A stretch of 64,000 nucleotides of DNA from Adhaeribacter aerolatus (GCF_007991635.1 NZ_BJYS01000012.1:1-64000), one strand, 5' to 3'; positions 1-9,743 are shown, numbered from the stretch's first letter. Notes: generated by a model from the sequence alone, not told the origin. Numbers and translations: made by a program.

Positions 1-49
1 TAAAACTACTTAGCAAAAAAAGGCTGTTAGTTATTTTAATTGAGGTTGG

Positions 50-628
50 TCATTTACTTGAAATCCTCTTCCTGACCCGGCTTAGGGTTTCCGGGGTAAG
101 TCCCATATAAGAGGCAATCATGTGCTGCGGCACCCGCTGCACAATATCCGGATAAAGGGCGGTAAAGCTGGCGTAGCGTTCTTCTAGCGGCAAGCTAATA
201 ATAGAGGTTAGCCTTCGTTGCATGGCGATGTAGGCGCCGGTGAGTTGCAGGCGGGTATAGGTTTCGTATTTTGGTAATCCTTTCAATAGTTCTTCGTGTG
301 CTGGTTTGCTGATTAATACCAGTTCGGAATTTTCCAGCGCTTCAATGTTGTAATTAGCCGGTTCACCAGTTAAAAAGCTATAAAGGTCTGCAATGAGCCA
401 ACCCTCCAGCGCAAACTGAATAATGTGTTCCTCATCTTTATCGTTAATCGAAAAAGACCGTAATGCGCCTTTCTCTACAAAGGCTATGAATTTGCAAACA
501 TCGCCTCCCTGTAAAAGGTATTGCTTTTTGCGTATCTTTTTAGGAGTCAGGTAACTTTTAATAAGGTCCTGCTCTTCCGGCATAAGCGGAACAATCTCGT
601 TAAATTTCTGAAAGAATAGTTCATACAT
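50..628 (-). CDS. Crp/Fnr family transcriptional regulator
   Basis: A 192-residue protein with the Crp/Fnr layout. The first ~130 residues form a cyclic-nucleotide-binding-type beta-barrel (a GD pair near residue 43 and EKGALRSFSI near 52-61). The C-terminal end carries an HTH that reads VPQHMIASYMGLTPETLSRV. This is the short Bacteroidota subtype; no iron-sulfur cysteine cluster of the FNR kind is visible, so the ligand is unknown. The gene starts 6 bp after the stop of the small gene at 635-940 on the same strand, so the two are probably co-transcribed. Family assignment is firm; the target genes are not known. Confidence 0.9.
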   Translation of the reverse strand: MYELFFQKFNEIVPLMPEEQDLIKSYLTPKKIRKKQYLLQGGDVCKFIAFVEKGALRSFSINDKDEEHIIQFALEGWLIADLYSFLTGEPANYNIEALENSELVLISKPAHEELLKGLPKYETYTRLQLTGAYIAMQRRLTSIISLPLEERYASFTALYPDIVQRVPQHMIASYMGLTPETLSRVRKRISSK

Positions 629-634
629 GGCCTT

Positions 635-940
635 TTAGCTTCGTATTTGCAATTTTTCCATCATCTCATCCGCTACCGGCTCGCTGTAAATACCATAAGC
701 ATTCACCAGTACCCCTTTTACCCCATATCGGTCAGAAGAAATTGCGTAAAGTATTGCCGCATCCGAAGGATTGCTTTCTCCTTCAAACCGGTAATAATTA
801 TCTACCTTAAATTCATCTGCAAAAACTTTAAACTGGCCGTCACGACACTCCAGGCAATTCTGACGTAAGTTAAAATCTTCGGTATAACCCTGCTTGCGCA
901 GTTCATTCATGGTTTCGGAAAGCGTTACATATGGTTCCAT
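635..940 (-). CDS. Small conserved protein (often labelled 'phosphoribosylpyrophosphate synthetase' in Bacteroidota)
   Basis: A 101-residue soluble protein with no signal peptide or membrane segment. It resembles a short Bacteroidota family of about 100 residues (pattern TMNELRKQGYTEDFNL near the start, and a SDRYGVKGVLVNAYG stretch near 69-83). Databases often label this family phosphoribosylpyrophosphate synthetase, but I see no PRPP-binding motif and the length is far too short for that enzyme, so the label should not be trusted. It lies just upstream of the Crp/Fnr gene on the same strand. The 58-bp gap before the copper ATPase end may hold a promoter (TAACTTTA on the minus strand). Confidence 0.75.
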   Translation of the reverse strand: MEPYVTLSETMNELRKQGYTEDFNLRQNCLECRDGQFKVFADEFKVDNYYRFEGESNPSDAAILYAISSDRYGVKGVLVNAYGIYSEPVADEMMEKLQIRS

Positions 941-998
941 CGTTTTATTTAGTTGGCTGGTTTAAAGTTAACGTGGATTGATATTAAATATTTAAAAT

Positions 999-3194
999 TT
1001 ATTTTAATGCTTTTTTTAAGGTCTGCGCATTGATGGCTACAATTACGGTACTCAACGACATCAGCACAGCGCCCATAGCCGGGCTAAGCATAAATTTGGG
1101 GTACAACACCCCGGCTGCCAGCGGTATAGCAATAACGTTGTAACCCACAGCCCAAGCCAGGTTCTGAATCATCTTTCGGTAGGTAGCTTTCGCAAAGGCA
1201 ATCATCCCAACCACGTCTCTGGGATCGCTGTTTACTAAAATAATATCGGCGGTCTCGGCGGCGACGTCAGTACCAGAACCTACGGCTATGCCCACATCGG
1301 CCTGTGCCAGTGCCGGGGCATCGTTCACGCCATCTCCCGTCATGGCTACCCGTTCTCCCTTTTGCTGAAAAGATTTTATCTTTTCGAGTTTATCGTGGGG
1401 AAGCACGTTGGCAAAATAGCCATCCATGTGTAACGTATCGGCCACTGCTTTGGCAATATTTTCATTATCACCGGTGAGCAGGTACGATTTTATACCCATT
1501 TTCTTTAAATCATGAATTGCCTCCAACGCCGATTCCCGGATGGCATCGGCCAGGGTAAAAATTCCCACAACCTGGTTATCAATCAGCAAATAATTGATAG
1601 TTTCGGTTGCCTTGTCAATAGAAGCGGGAAGCGGAGGTAAAGAAATGCTATTTTGTGCAAAATAGTTAGGACCGGCAGATACCACTTTTTTCCCGTTTAC
1701 AGTGCCGCTTACGCCCATGCCGGGCATATACTCAAAATTATTAACCGGCCAGGGTTGTTCGGTCTTTTCTTTCAATTTTTTTAATATTCCATGGGCAATA
1801 TGGTGTTCGGAAGCTTGCTGCACCGAAGCGGCATATTTAAGTATATCGTTATCTGTATAATTTTCGTCCAGTGAAATAATCTTTTGTACTTCATGGGTGC
1901 CTTTGGTAAGGGTGCCTGTTTTGTCGAAGATGATGGTATTTAGGTTCCTGGCCGATTCAAAGGCAGTACGGTTGCGGATAAGCAGGCCATGGGTAGCCGA
2001 TAAACTGGTAGAAATGGCAATAACCAGGGGAATGGCCACCCCCAGGGCATGCGGACAGGCCGTAACCATCACCGTTACCATTCGCTCCAAGGCAAAAGCC
2101 ATGTCATGATTGGCATACCAGACAAAAAAGGTGGTAACTCCTGTTACCAGGGCAATAATGGTAAGCCATTTAGCTACGGTATCTGCCAGATTTTGCGTTT
2201 TTGATTTTGACGCCTGGGCCGATGTAACGAGGGTAATAACCCGGTTGAGGTAACTGTCGTTTCCGGTCCCTGTTACTTTTATTTTCAGCGAGCCGTCACC
2301 GTTAATAGAGCCACCAATTACTTTCTGCTCTTTTTCTTTTTTTACGGGTACGCTTTCGCCGGTCAGCATACTTTCGTTTACGTAAGAGCTTCCGTCCACT
2401 ACCATACCATCGGCCGGAATTTTTTCTCCTGGTTTTATTAAGGCTATATCGCCATGATGCAACTCTTGCAGGCTAACCTCCACAAAACCGCCGGATCGTT
2501 CAATGTGTACAGTTGCGGGCAGTAATTCCACTAAACTTTCCAAAGCCCGGGAAGCGGCCATTTGCGAACGCATTTCCAGCCAATGCCCCAGCAGCATAAT
2601 ATCAATTAAAGTAGCCAGTTCCCAGAAAAAATCCATGCCTGCCAAGCCAAACACAACGGCTGCACTGTAGATATAAGCTACGGTAATGGCAACGGCTACC
2701 AGTGTCATCATACCAATGGCCTTTCCCTTTATTTCACCAATCATGCCTTGTAAGAAAGGAGCACCTCCGTATAGATAAACAAACGTACTTAACAAAAGCA
2801 GCACATATTTATCTCCGGCGAACCTAAGTTCAAACCCAAACCAGGTTTGTATCATGTGCGACAACAGCAGAATGGGAACGGTTATAATGAGGCAGACCCA
2901 AAACCGTTTCAGAAAATCATGGGTATGATGACCCGCGTGTTTATCGTAACCACCATGTCCTGCATGTTCTGCATGTGCATGATGCCCGGTCGCGGCGGCA
3001 GCATGCCGGGCATGATGTTCCACCTGACTTTTGTGATTTTCAGCCAATTGTACCGGTACCAGGTCCATTCCGCATTGGGGACATTTGCCCGGCCCCTCCC
3101 GTATTATTTCCGGATGCATGGGACAGGTATAGGTAGTAGATTGATGTTCCATTGAAACTTGATATAGACGAGGTGTAAAAATTTCTTTAGACAA
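999..3194 (-). CDS. copB: Copper-translocating P-type ATPase, CopB type
   Basis: A 731-residue P1B-type ATPase of the inner membrane, probably exporting copper. It begins with a heavy-metal-binding domain containing CPMHPEI (C24) and CPQCGMD (C38, C41), followed by a histidine-rich stretch at about 55-95. The TGES actuator loop, the DKTGT phosphorylation site at about 424, TGDN and TGDGVND all follow in order. The transmembrane metal motif is CPH (TACPHALG, about 379), which marks the CopB/P1B-3 group rather than CPC CopA pumps. The nucleotide-domain 'HP' dipeptide reads HH (SEHHIAHG). It starts 3 bp after the decarboxylase-like gene on the same strand, so they form an operon. An internal Met at residue 15 (position 3152) is an alternative start closer to the usual family N-terminus. 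Confidence 0.93.
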   Translation of the reverse strand: MSKEIFTPRLYQVSMEHQSTTYTCPMHPEIIREGPGKCPQCGMDLVPVQLAENHKSQVEHHARHAAAATGHHAHAEHAGHGGYDKHAGHHTHDFLKRFWVCLIITVPILLLSHMIQTWFGFELRFAGDKYVLLLLSTFVYLYGGAPFLQGMIGEIKGKAIGMMTLVAVAITVAYIYSAAVVFGLAGMDFFWELATLIDIMLLGHWLEMRSQMAASRALESLVELLPATVHIERSGGFVEVSLQELHHGDIALIKPGEKIPADGMVVDGSSYVNESMLTGESVPVKKEKEQKVIGGSINGDGSLKIKVTGTGNDSYLNRVITLVTSAQASKSKTQNLADTVAKWLTIIALVTGVTTFFVWYANHDMAFALERMVTVMVTACPHALGVAIPLVIAISTSLSATHGLLIRNRTAFESARNLNTIIFDKTGTLTKGTHEVQKIISLDENYTDNDILKYAASVQQASEHHIAHGILKKLKEKTEQPWPVNNFEYMPGMGVSGTVNGKKVVSAGPNYFAQNSISLPPLPASIDKATETINYLLIDNQVVGIFTLADAIRESALEAIHDLKKMGIKSYLLTGDNENIAKAVADTLHMDGYFANVLPHDKLEKIKSFQQKGERVAMTGDGVNDAPALAQADVGIAVGSGTDVAAETADIILVNSDPRDVVGMIAFAKATYRKMIQNLAWAVGYNVIAIPLAAGVLYPKFMLSPAMGAVLMSLSTVIVAINAQTLKKALK

Positions 3195-3197
3195 TAT

Positions 3198-3548
3198 TTA
3201 TTTATCTTCCGCTGTCTTCGCATTAAAAGCATCCATCACCCTGGAAGAAAAAATTAAGGCGGCGCCAGCGTTCACCGCAACGGCCACGCTCAATGCTTCT
3301 ACAATTTCTTCTTTAGTTGCGCCTTGTTTTATGGCGGCATCGGTATGGGTGATAATACAACCATCGCACTGCCGGGTAACTGCAACCGCCAAGGCAATCA
3401 GTTCCCGCACCTTCCCACCCAACAAATTGGTGCTTTCCCCCGCTTGGCTCAGGCCACGGTATCCTTTCAGAATTTCATGATTGATTCTGCCGATTTGTGC
3501 ATTGTTAGTGGCTATTTGTTTCTGGTATTCATTCCAATCGAGCATCAT
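3198..3548 (-). CDS. Carboxymuconolactone decarboxylase/AhpD-like protein
   Basis: A 116-residue all-helical protein of the CMD/AhpD family. The redox-type CxxC motif is present as RQCDGCIITHTDAAI (about 59-73), with the downstream His expected in AhpD-like proteins, so a thiol-dependent peroxidase-like role is more likely than lactone decarboxylation. It precedes the CopB-type ATPase by 3 bp on the same strand, which suggests a link between copper export and thiol or peroxide defence. The substrate is unknown. Confidence 0.85.
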   Translation of the reverse strand: MMLDWNEYQKQIATNNAQIGRINHEILKGYRGLSQAGESTNLLGGKVRELIALAVAVTRQCDGCIITHTDAAIKQGATKEEIVEALSVAVAVNAGAALIFSSRVMDAFNAKTAEDK

Positions 3549-3630
3549 GGTACTTTATCTTTATAATTAATGTTTATGAAATCATTTTGGAAGCTTTTGG
3601 TTTTAACCTGCTATTCGCGGTCATGCCCTA

Positions 3631-3889
3631 TTATTCTTTTATTAATAACCGCCGCCCGACTACCTGGGGTCGGGTTTGACCGGTCTAGATCGGAAAAGGA
3701 AACAAACATAGAGTGGGTAAGTGTATGCTTATTTTCATCTACCTGATATGGCCCGGAAAAGGCAATATAAGTAGAGGCTTCCTGTTTATATTCGGCATTG
3801 GTGCCATCATACCAATCCCCTGATTCAAAATTCTTCTGGTCAGGATGCATCAGTTGCGCCGACATTTAGCCATCCGGCGTATACATAAC
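3631..3889 (-). pseudogene. Decayed lipocalin-like (Lipocalin_5-type) gene fragment
   Basis: Read on the minus strand, the sequence gives MYTPDG, a TAA stop (3866-3868), then MSAQLMHPDQ, continuing to TYIAFSGPYQVDENKHTLTH. This matches the middle of lipocalin-like proteins that usually read YTxDGYMSAQLM, so the TAA replaces a Tyr codon. After about 3700 the frame shifts. The neighbouring frame continues the family as FPI, a TAG stop (3685-3687, in place of the usual Trp), then TGQTRPQVV. The first ~30 residues of the family are missing. Two nonsense changes, a frameshift and loss of the N-terminus make this a clear relic. Confidence 0.75.
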
Positions 3890-4083
3890 ATTTCTTCAAC
3901 TTGCTTGCGGTTCAATACATCACAAACTTTAGTAATCAGCCCCGGCACTTCCTTTGCTGCCCTGTCCGGTGCTTCGGCATCAATGTCACAAACAAATACT
4001 TGGGCGCCGTTATTTGCAAAAGCTATTGCTATTTCCCTGCCAATGCCTGTAGCGCCCGCCGTTATTAAAACACGATGTGCCAT
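3850..4083 (-). pseudogene. 5' fragment of a short-chain dehydrogenase (SDR) gene
   Basis: The first ~63 codons encode the Rossmann start of an SDR: ITAGATGIGREIA (the TGxxxGIG nucleotide motif), then the acidic VCDID at the end of the second beta strand, then CDVLNRKQVEEM. After that the frame runs into unrelated residues and a stop, because the DNA joins the lipocalin-like fragment there (around 3887). A full SDR is about 250 residues, so about three quarters, including the Tyr-Lys active site, is gone. The junction looks like a deletion that fused two formerly separate minus-strand genes. Confidence 0.75.
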
Positions 4084-4712
4084 AAAAGGATTTTCAAGTT
4101 CAAAAATGAAATAGTCTTATTAAGATATTGTTTATCAATTACAAAAACAATTAATTACCCGTTCTTCTGTTTCTCTGACCAATGAACCGGCACCACCTGC
4201 AGCGCAGCGGTCTTTTTCCAAAGCTTTTACAGGACGGTTTGCGTAATAGAATTCATCTTTCTATTTTGAGTAGTAACGCGGCTGTATTTTCTAAAGTAGA
4301 GTAAACACGCTGTTCTGACTATTGCGGCAAGCATTCCAATTAAAGAAACTTCAGTCCGGTTAAATTTGAATAACCGTATTTAGACAACGAAGGAAATTTC
4401 AATCTGAAAACAGGGAAATTTGCAGGCTATCCTAAATATACGAGCAAAACAGCATCTATTTGGCGTAATAAATAGTAATTAAAGCTTTATGTAAACGGGA
4501 GCCTGTTATCCCGAAATTCCCAGTACTTTTATTTTTCCGGATCCTGGGCATTATTTATTTATAAATATCCAAACAAAACCTGTTTTATCTAACTTAATTT
4601 ATTTTGATGTTAGGCAGGTAATATTCGCAATGTTTGTTGCGTGGCCAGGTGCATTAGCAGCTTATCGGCCAAACATTAGGTTCTGTTTATAATTGATTTA
4701 ATTAATTAAACC
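4084..4712. other. Gene-poor intergenic stretch
   Basis: About 630 bp between the SDR relic and the calcium-type ATPase. It contains no open reading frame with convincing coding character. The minus strand around 4150-4250 has short open stretches that could be further decay products upstream of the SDR fragment, but I could not tie them to a family. The last ~30 bp before the ATPase are AT-rich (repeated TTAATTAA-like sequence). Confidence 0.4.
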
Positions 4713-7397
4713 ATGGAAAGTTGGTATACCAGTACAATTGATGCGCTTTTAGGCGAGCTTAATTCTTCCGCGAAGGGCCTTTCGGAGGAAGAAGCCAGGC
4801 TTCGTATGCAAAAATACGGGGCCAATAAGCTGGCAGATAAAAAGCGTAGGAGTCCGTTTAAAATACTCCTGCAGCAGTTTACCGAGGTAATGGTACTGAT
4901 ATTAATTGCCGCCGCTGTGCTATCTGCTTTCCTGGGCAAGACTACCGAAGCTATTGCTATTTTAGCTATTGTGCTGTTGTTTGGTTTCCTCGGTTTCTTT
5001 CAGGAATACCGGGCCGAAAATGCCATGGCTGCCCTTAATCAAATGGTGGTGCCAACGGTAAGGGTACGCCGGAACGGGGTGGTAAGAGAACTGCCCGCCA
5101 ATGAGCTGGTACCCGGCGATATAGTTGAGTTTGAAGCCGGGAATGTTATTCCGGCAGATTTACGCCTGCTGGAATCTTTTAATCTGAAAATACAGGAAGC
5201 CGCCTTAACCGGGGAGTCGGAGCCGATAGAGAAAATTACGGAGCCCTTAACGAAAGAAGACCTGCCGCTGGGCGACCGCCTGAATATGGCCTATATGGGT
5301 ACAATTGTTACTTACGGCCGGGGCACCGGCATTACGGTAGCTACTGGCATGGCCACCGAGTTAGGAAAAATTGCGAACCTGATTGGCGCCGTGGGTACTT
5401 CCAAAACACCACTGCAGGAAAAACTGGGCAAACTTGGAAAGCTTTTGGCTTTAGTGGGAATAATTGCTGCGGCCATCATATTTGCGGCCGGGATTATGCA
5501 AGGAAAAGCCTGGACTGATATGTTCCTGACGGCTGTAAGCGTAGCGGTAGCGGTAATTCCGGAAGGATTACCCGCGGTGGTAACCATTACCCTGGCTATT
5601 GGGAGTCAGAGAATGCTGAAACGCAATGCTTTAATTCGAAAACTACCGGCTGTGGAAACACTTGGGTCGGTTACCGTTATCTGCTCCGACAAAACCGGCA
5701 CCCTTACCCAAAATAAAATGACCGTAACGGTCGTAGATTTGCCGGAACACACCGTAGAATTTAAAGAAACTGGTCCGGAAATAGATAATGCGCAAACAGC
5801 TAGCACCCTCGATTTTATACTCGCTGCTTCAGTTTTGTGCAACGATGCTACGCTGGAATTAGACGCAGATAACGCCGGTTCCGAAAAGATTTTGGGCGAC
5901 CCCACCGAAACTGCTTTGTTGGTGGCTGGGGCGCAAAGGAATATTTACAAACAAGACCTGTATCAGACGTTTCCGCGGATTAATGAAATTCCTTTCGACA
6001 GTGATCGAAAAAGAATGTCTACCATTCACCAGGCTACGGGTAATTTGCCCGATTACCTGCGCTTTGTGCAAAACACTTCGCAGGTAGTATTTACCAAAGG
6101 TGCGCCGGATTCGGTTTTTAGCGTGTCAGATTCGGTTTGGGTGAATAATACCCGCGTACCTATGACGGAAGAATGGAAAGAAAGAATTAAACAAGCCAAT
6201 ATCCGTTTAGCGCAGCAGGGAATCCGGGTATTGGGTTTCGCCTTCCGGATACTGAACGAGGATGATAACGATGCAGACCTGGAGAAAGAGTTAACCTTTA
6301 TTGGCCTGACCGGTATGATTGACCCACCCCGGCTGGAGGTAAAAGCTGCCGTTGCCAAATGTAAAGCAGCGGGCATCCGGCCCGTTATGATTACCGGCGA
6401 CCATCCTTTAACGGCCGCAGCCATTGCCGCAGCCCTGGAGTTCGATTCTCAACCCGAGACGGTTTCAGGCACCATGTTGCAGAAAATGGACGAAAACAGT
6501 TTGCAATCACTATCTGCTAAAACGGCCGTTTACGCGCGGGTTTCGCCGGAAGATAAATTGAGAATTGTGGATGCGCTGCAAAAAACCGGCAACGTGGTAG
6601 CCATGACCGGCGATGGGGTAAACGACTCCCCGGCCTTAAAACAAGCCGACATTGGCGTTGCCATGGGAATTACCGGCACCGATGTAGCCAAAGAAGCCGC
6701 CGATATGGTTTTGTTAGACGATAATTTCTCTACGATTGTAGCAGCGGTGGAAGAAGGCCGGGTAATTTTTACCAACCTGCGCCGGTTCATCAAATTTTCG
6801 TTGGCCGGTAACATCGGTAAAGTATTTGTCATGTTGCTCGCTCCTTTTTTCGGTATGACAATCGCCCTGCAGCCTTTGCAACTCTTATGGCTTAATTTGC
6901 TAACCGATGGCTTATTAGGTCTGGGTTTGGGAACTGAACCTGCGGAAGAAGGTATTATGCAACGGCCTCCCCGGGACCCGAAAAAGGAAGCACTCAGCAA
7001 AAAAGATTTCCTGCAGCTTGGTACGGTAGGAATTATTATTGGCGCCATTGCCCTTAGTATGGCCATAATTTATTACGACCCGCAAAACCCGAACGACTTA
7101 ACCTGGCAAACCATGATATTTGCTACTATCGGTTTTGCCCAAGTCTTTCAGGCTACTGCCATGCGTTCTTTTGCCCATTCCCCTTTCTCCTTATTTACCA
7201 ATCCTTTAATGACTATAGTAGTTGCCAGCACGGTTTTATTACAAATAGCGGTAATCTACCTTCCTTTCACGAAGAGCTTTTTTGGTCTGGTACCCTTACC
7301 GGCTAAGGATTTACTCATTTCGCTGGCAGCCGGTAGTATTATCTTTATTATAATTACCCTGGACCGAAGGCGCTACAGACACTCAACTCAAAATTAG
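4713..7397 (+). CDS. Cation-translocating P-type ATPase, P2A (calcium-type)
   Basis: An 894-residue SERCA/PMCA-like pump. In order: a cation-ATPase N-terminal segment ([19 protein letters not shown]), TGES at about 167, the M4 motif VIPEGLPA at about 283, [11 protein letters not shown] with the phosphorylated Asp at about 326, [22 protein letters not shown], and the M6 motif [11 protein letters not shown] at about 729. PEGLP together with N..TDG is the pattern of calcium-binding residues in SERCA, which supports Ca2+ as substrate, although related bacterial pumps may carry other divalent ions. It is the only gene on its strand here, flanked by long non-coding stretches, so it is probably monocistronic. 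Confidence 0.92.
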   Translation: MESWYTSTIDALLGELNSSAKGLSEEEARLRMQKYGANKLADKKRRSPFKILLQQFTEVMVLILIAAAVLSAFLGKTTEAIAILAIVLLFGFLGFFQEYRAENAMAALNQMVVPTVRVRRNGVVRELPANELVPGDIVEFEAGNVIPADLRLLESFNLKIQEAALTGESEPIEKITEPLTKEDLPLGDRLNMAYMGTIVTYGRGTGITVATGMATELGKIANLIGAVGTSKTPLQEKLGKLGKLLALVGIIAAAIIFAAGIMQGKAWTDMFLTAVSVAVAVIPEGLPAVVTITLAIGSQRMLKRNALIRKLPAVETLGSVTVICSDKTGTLTQNKMTVTVVDLPEHTVEFKETGPEIDNAQTASTLDFILAASVLCNDATLELDADNAGSEKILGDPTETALLVAGAQRNIYKQDLYQTFPRINEIPFDSDRKRMSTIHQATGNLPDYLRFVQNTSQVVFTKGAPDSVFSVSDSVWVNNTRVPMTEEWKERIKQANIRLAQQGIRVLGFAFRILNEDDNDADLEKELTFIGLTGMIDPPRLEVKAAVAKCKAAGIRPVMITGDHPLTAAAIAAALEFDSQPETVSGTMLQKMDENSLQSLSAKTAVYARVSPEDKLRIVDALQKTGNVVAMTGDGVNDSPALKQADIGVAMGITGTDVAKEAADMVLLDDNFSTIVAAVEEGRVIFTNLRRFIKFSLAGNIGKVFVMLLAPFFGMTIALQPLQLLWLNLLTDGLLGLGLGTEPAEEGIMQRPPRDPKKEALSKKDFLQLGTVGIIIGAIALSMAIIYYDPQNPNDLTWQTMIFATIGFAQVFQATAMRSFAHSPFSLFTNPLMTIVVASTVLLQIAVIYLPFTKSFFGLVPLPAKDLLISLAAGSIIFIIITLDRRRYRHSTQN

Positions 7398-7851
7398 AAA
7401 TACAAACATCCACCGGAAAGCCGGGACTTTATATTTGCTATTTTCAGAATAATATCCTGCTGTTAAAGGCCATACACAAGGTAATTCTGGCTTTGCGGCG
7501 TTTTCCGACTATGATGGTGCAGGGCAAACACTCCCGCAAGGAGCAAACACCACTCCGGAAAATCTGATTTATGCAACTTCTTTATTAATAAACTTCATTT
7601 TCTTCCTAAGGCCCTTTAGAAGAAAATAGTATCAGCTATTGATTCAAAAGCAGAATATTATATTTCATTCTTTAGGAACTCTATTTTATGATATTGATTC
7701 TTTTGCTCTCTATCCTGACCTATTGGCTTAATCTTTGTGCTTGTTTATCCGAAGCAGTAACTTAAGTAGTTTTAGCAGCATCTAGGGTATTTCCTTCCTA
7801 AATCTTTAATTAGTTGGGCGGCTAGTTAATCTTTTTTAAATTTGCAGGCAG
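7398..7851. other. Intergenic stretch with a possible promoter
   Basis: About 450 bp with no supported gene. A perfect Bacteroidota -7 type element (TATATTTG, 7430-7437) lies just after the ATPase stop, but no clear -33 TTG precedes it and no good ORF follows. One plus-strand frame at about 7470-7630 stays open and reads like the edge of a secreted protein (GFAAFSDYDGAGQTLPQG). It is too short to assign and may be decayed coding DNA. Confidence 0.35.
7814..7844 (+). promoter_or_regulatory. Bacteroidota-type promoter at the start codon of the DUF4905-like gene
   Basis: TTG (7814-7816), a 20-bp spacer and TAAATTTG (7837-7844) match the TTTG/TAnnTTTG consensus. The expected transcript start falls at about 7848-7852, on or next to the ATG at 7852, so the message would be leaderless or nearly so. 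Confidence 0.5.
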
Positions 7852-8700
7852 ATGAAGGCGGCAGGAGAAAGCGTAAATACCAACACCGGAAAATTAGTCC
7901 CGGCCTATGAACTTGAATGGGTGTACCCAGTCTGGCAGTTACGATTCGACGAAAAGGCCGGACTCATTGCTGTGGAATGCCGCGAGGCCGATACTTTGCA
8001 GACAGCTTTCAGTGTATTTAGGGCTAAAACCGGGGAATTGCTCCTGCGGGATTACAAACCCGCTAAAGCCTGGTGGCAAAATTTAGCCGCCAATCACAAC
8101 GGTATTTTGTACCTGCAAGGCGTTTCTGCCAAAGGGGTAGGCCGGTCGGTTGGCATAACCGCAGTAAGTATAAACGACGCACAGGTAAAATGGCAGCAGC
8201 CGGAGTTTAGTTTTCATAGTTTAACCGGCAACACTATCCTGGCACTGTCGGCGGCAGGAGAAAGTACAGAGTTAATCTGTTTAAATCCGGAAACCGGGGA
8301 AGAAATGGGCCAAGCCGGCAGTATGGCCGCCTGTCCGGAAAAGGCTGCCTCTTTATCCGCAGAAGAAAGCCGGGCCATAATGGTACCGCAGCACTACCCG
8401 GCCGAAAATAAGTATTTCACTGATTTAAAGTTGTTTGTGCAAAATAAAACTGGCTTTGATGCCCTTTACGCCATTGATTATTTAGAACATAAAAATATGC
8501 TGGCGCTGGGGTTTTACCGGCCACAGGAAAATAAGCTGCAAACTTACCAACTGGCCGTGTTCTCTCTTACCGGCGAACTTTGCCTGCAGGTAGACCTGGG
8601 GAAAGATTTAAGCGGAATCGGTACAGATAATTTTTTTATTTTCCAGGATACATTAATTTTAGTAAAAAATAAAAAAACTTTGTTGGGTTACGAGGTCTAG
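7852..8700 (+). CDS. Uncharacterised beta-rich protein, DUF4905-like
   Basis: A 282-residue soluble protein with no signal peptide. Its sequence has the look of a beta-propeller-type fold with repeated W/G-rich strands (EWVYPVWQLRFDE near the start, GILYLQGV, LLGYEV at the end). It resembles DUF4905 proteins found only in Bacteroidota; I know no function for them. It is followed 13 bp later by the LysM protein gene, so the two are probably one operon ending at the terminator at 9744. The start is placed at the first ATG, which sits right at the predicted transcription start. Confidence 0.65.
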   Translation: MKAAGESVNTNTGKLVPAYELEWVYPVWQLRFDEKAGLIAVECREADTLQTAFSVFRAKTGELLLRDYKPAKAWWQNLAANHNGILYLQGVSAKGVGRSVGITAVSINDAQVKWQQPEFSFHSLTGNTILALSAAGESTELICLNPETGEEMGQAGSMAACPEKAASLSAEESRAIMVPQHYPAENKYFTDLKLFVQNKTGFDALYAIDYLEHKNMLALGFYRPQENKLQTYQLAVFSLTGELCLQVDLGKDLSGIGTDNFFIFQDTLILVKNKKTLLGYEV

Positions 8701-8713
8701 ATTATTTAGAGTT

Positions 8714-9724
8714 ATGTTAAAAAAAGCTTTTTTAGTAGCGGTGCTCTTTACCTTTCTCCAAAAAGGAGCGGCACTGGCTGGCAGTATGCCGGTCGATTCG
8801 GTTGGTTTGGAGAAAAGGAACGGTAAAAACTTTGTGGTTCATAAAGTAGTCCCGAAAGAAACCTTATTTGCTTTATCCCGGAAATACAATGTACCGGTAA
8901 ACCAGATTGTAGACGCCAATCCGAATATTCAGAGTGGTTTAACCATTGGGCAAATTGTGTATATACCCAGTAAAGTCCCTCTAAAAAAGCCGGAGCTTGC
9001 AGCCCCTCCTATTGCCAAAGCTAACACCTCTCCTTCTACGCCTTATACCTATGTAATCGACGCCAAGGGCAACAAGGTACACCAGGTAGTACCCAAGCAA
9101 ACGCTGTACTCCATTGCCCGGATGTATAATATTACCATGGCTGATATCCGGAAATGGAATAATTTAACGTCGGATAACTTAACGGTAGGCGAAGATTTAA
9201 TTGTTGGTATGGGTAATAAACCAACCCCTAATAACAACCCCCAGTATGTAGGCGAAGTAGACGATACCATCGATAAACCCAAAGCTACCGTTACTACGGC
9301 TAAACCGCCGGTAAAGCCGGCCGAGGAGGTGGTAGTTAAAACCAATGAACCGGTCCGGACAGCCGAACCTGTGCGAACGGCGGAGCCCATTGTACGGAGA
9401 GAAACCGAAGAAACCCTGGACCGGGAAGAAAGTACCGGGCCAAGTGAAAGTGTAAGTAAAGTTACCGAAAGCGGCCTGGCCGAAGTGATTGAAGGCAACA
9501 GCAACAACAATAAATACCTGGCCCTGCATAAATCAGCCCCGGTTGGCTCCATCCTGCAGGTTAAAAATATTATGAACGGCCAAAGCGTTTACGTGCGGGT
9601 TATTGGTAAATTACCCGAAACCGGCAACAACGACAGGGTGGTTGTTAAAATATCTAAAAGAGCCTTCCAACGCCTGGCTTCGCTGGATAACCGATTCCGG
9701 GTAGAAGTTTCTTATATGCCTTAA
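8714..9724 (+). CDS. Secreted LysM protein with RlpA-like C-terminal domain
   Basis: A 336-residue exported protein. A signal peptide covers about residues 1-22. Two LysM peptidoglycan-binding domains follow, at about 40-85 (VPKETLFALSRKYNVPVNQI) and 112-158 (VPKQTLYSIARMYNITMADI). Next comes a Pro/Thr/Glu-rich linker (about 160-250) with a short internal duplication (EPVRTAEPVRTAEP). The last ~85 residues look like a double-psi beta-barrel of the RlpA kind (VGSILQVKNIMNGQSVYVRV). The likely site is the periplasm, bound to the cell wall. No catalytic residue of RlpA lytic transglycosylases can be confirmed by eye. Confidence 0.85.
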   Translation: MLKKAFLVAVLFTFLQKGAALAGSMPVDSVGLEKRNGKNFVVHKVVPKETLFALSRKYNVPVNQIVDANPNIQSGLTIGQIVYIPSKVPLKKPELAAPPIAKANTSPSTPYTYVIDAKGNKVHQVVPKQTLYSIARMYNITMADIRKWNNLTSDNLTVGEDLIVGMGNKPTPNNNPQYVGEVDDTIDKPKATVTTAKPPVKPAEEVVVKTNEPVRTAEPVRTAEPIVRRETEETLDREESTGPSESVSKVTESGLAEVIEGNSNNNKYLALHKSAPVGSILQVKNIMNGQSVYVRVIGKLPETGNNDRVVVKISKRAFQRLASLDNRFRVEVSYMP

Positions 9725-9743
9725 GCAAAGGTTAAACAAAAGT

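Noticed and set aside
6530-7066. 178-codon minus-strand frame inside the calcium-type ATPase
   Set aside because: Shadow of the ATPase coding strand; no start context or domain.
9049-9552. Long minus-strand frame opposite the LysM gene
   Set aside because: It lies antisense to a well-supported gene, has low-complexity Ser/Thr/Leu-rich translation and no family match.
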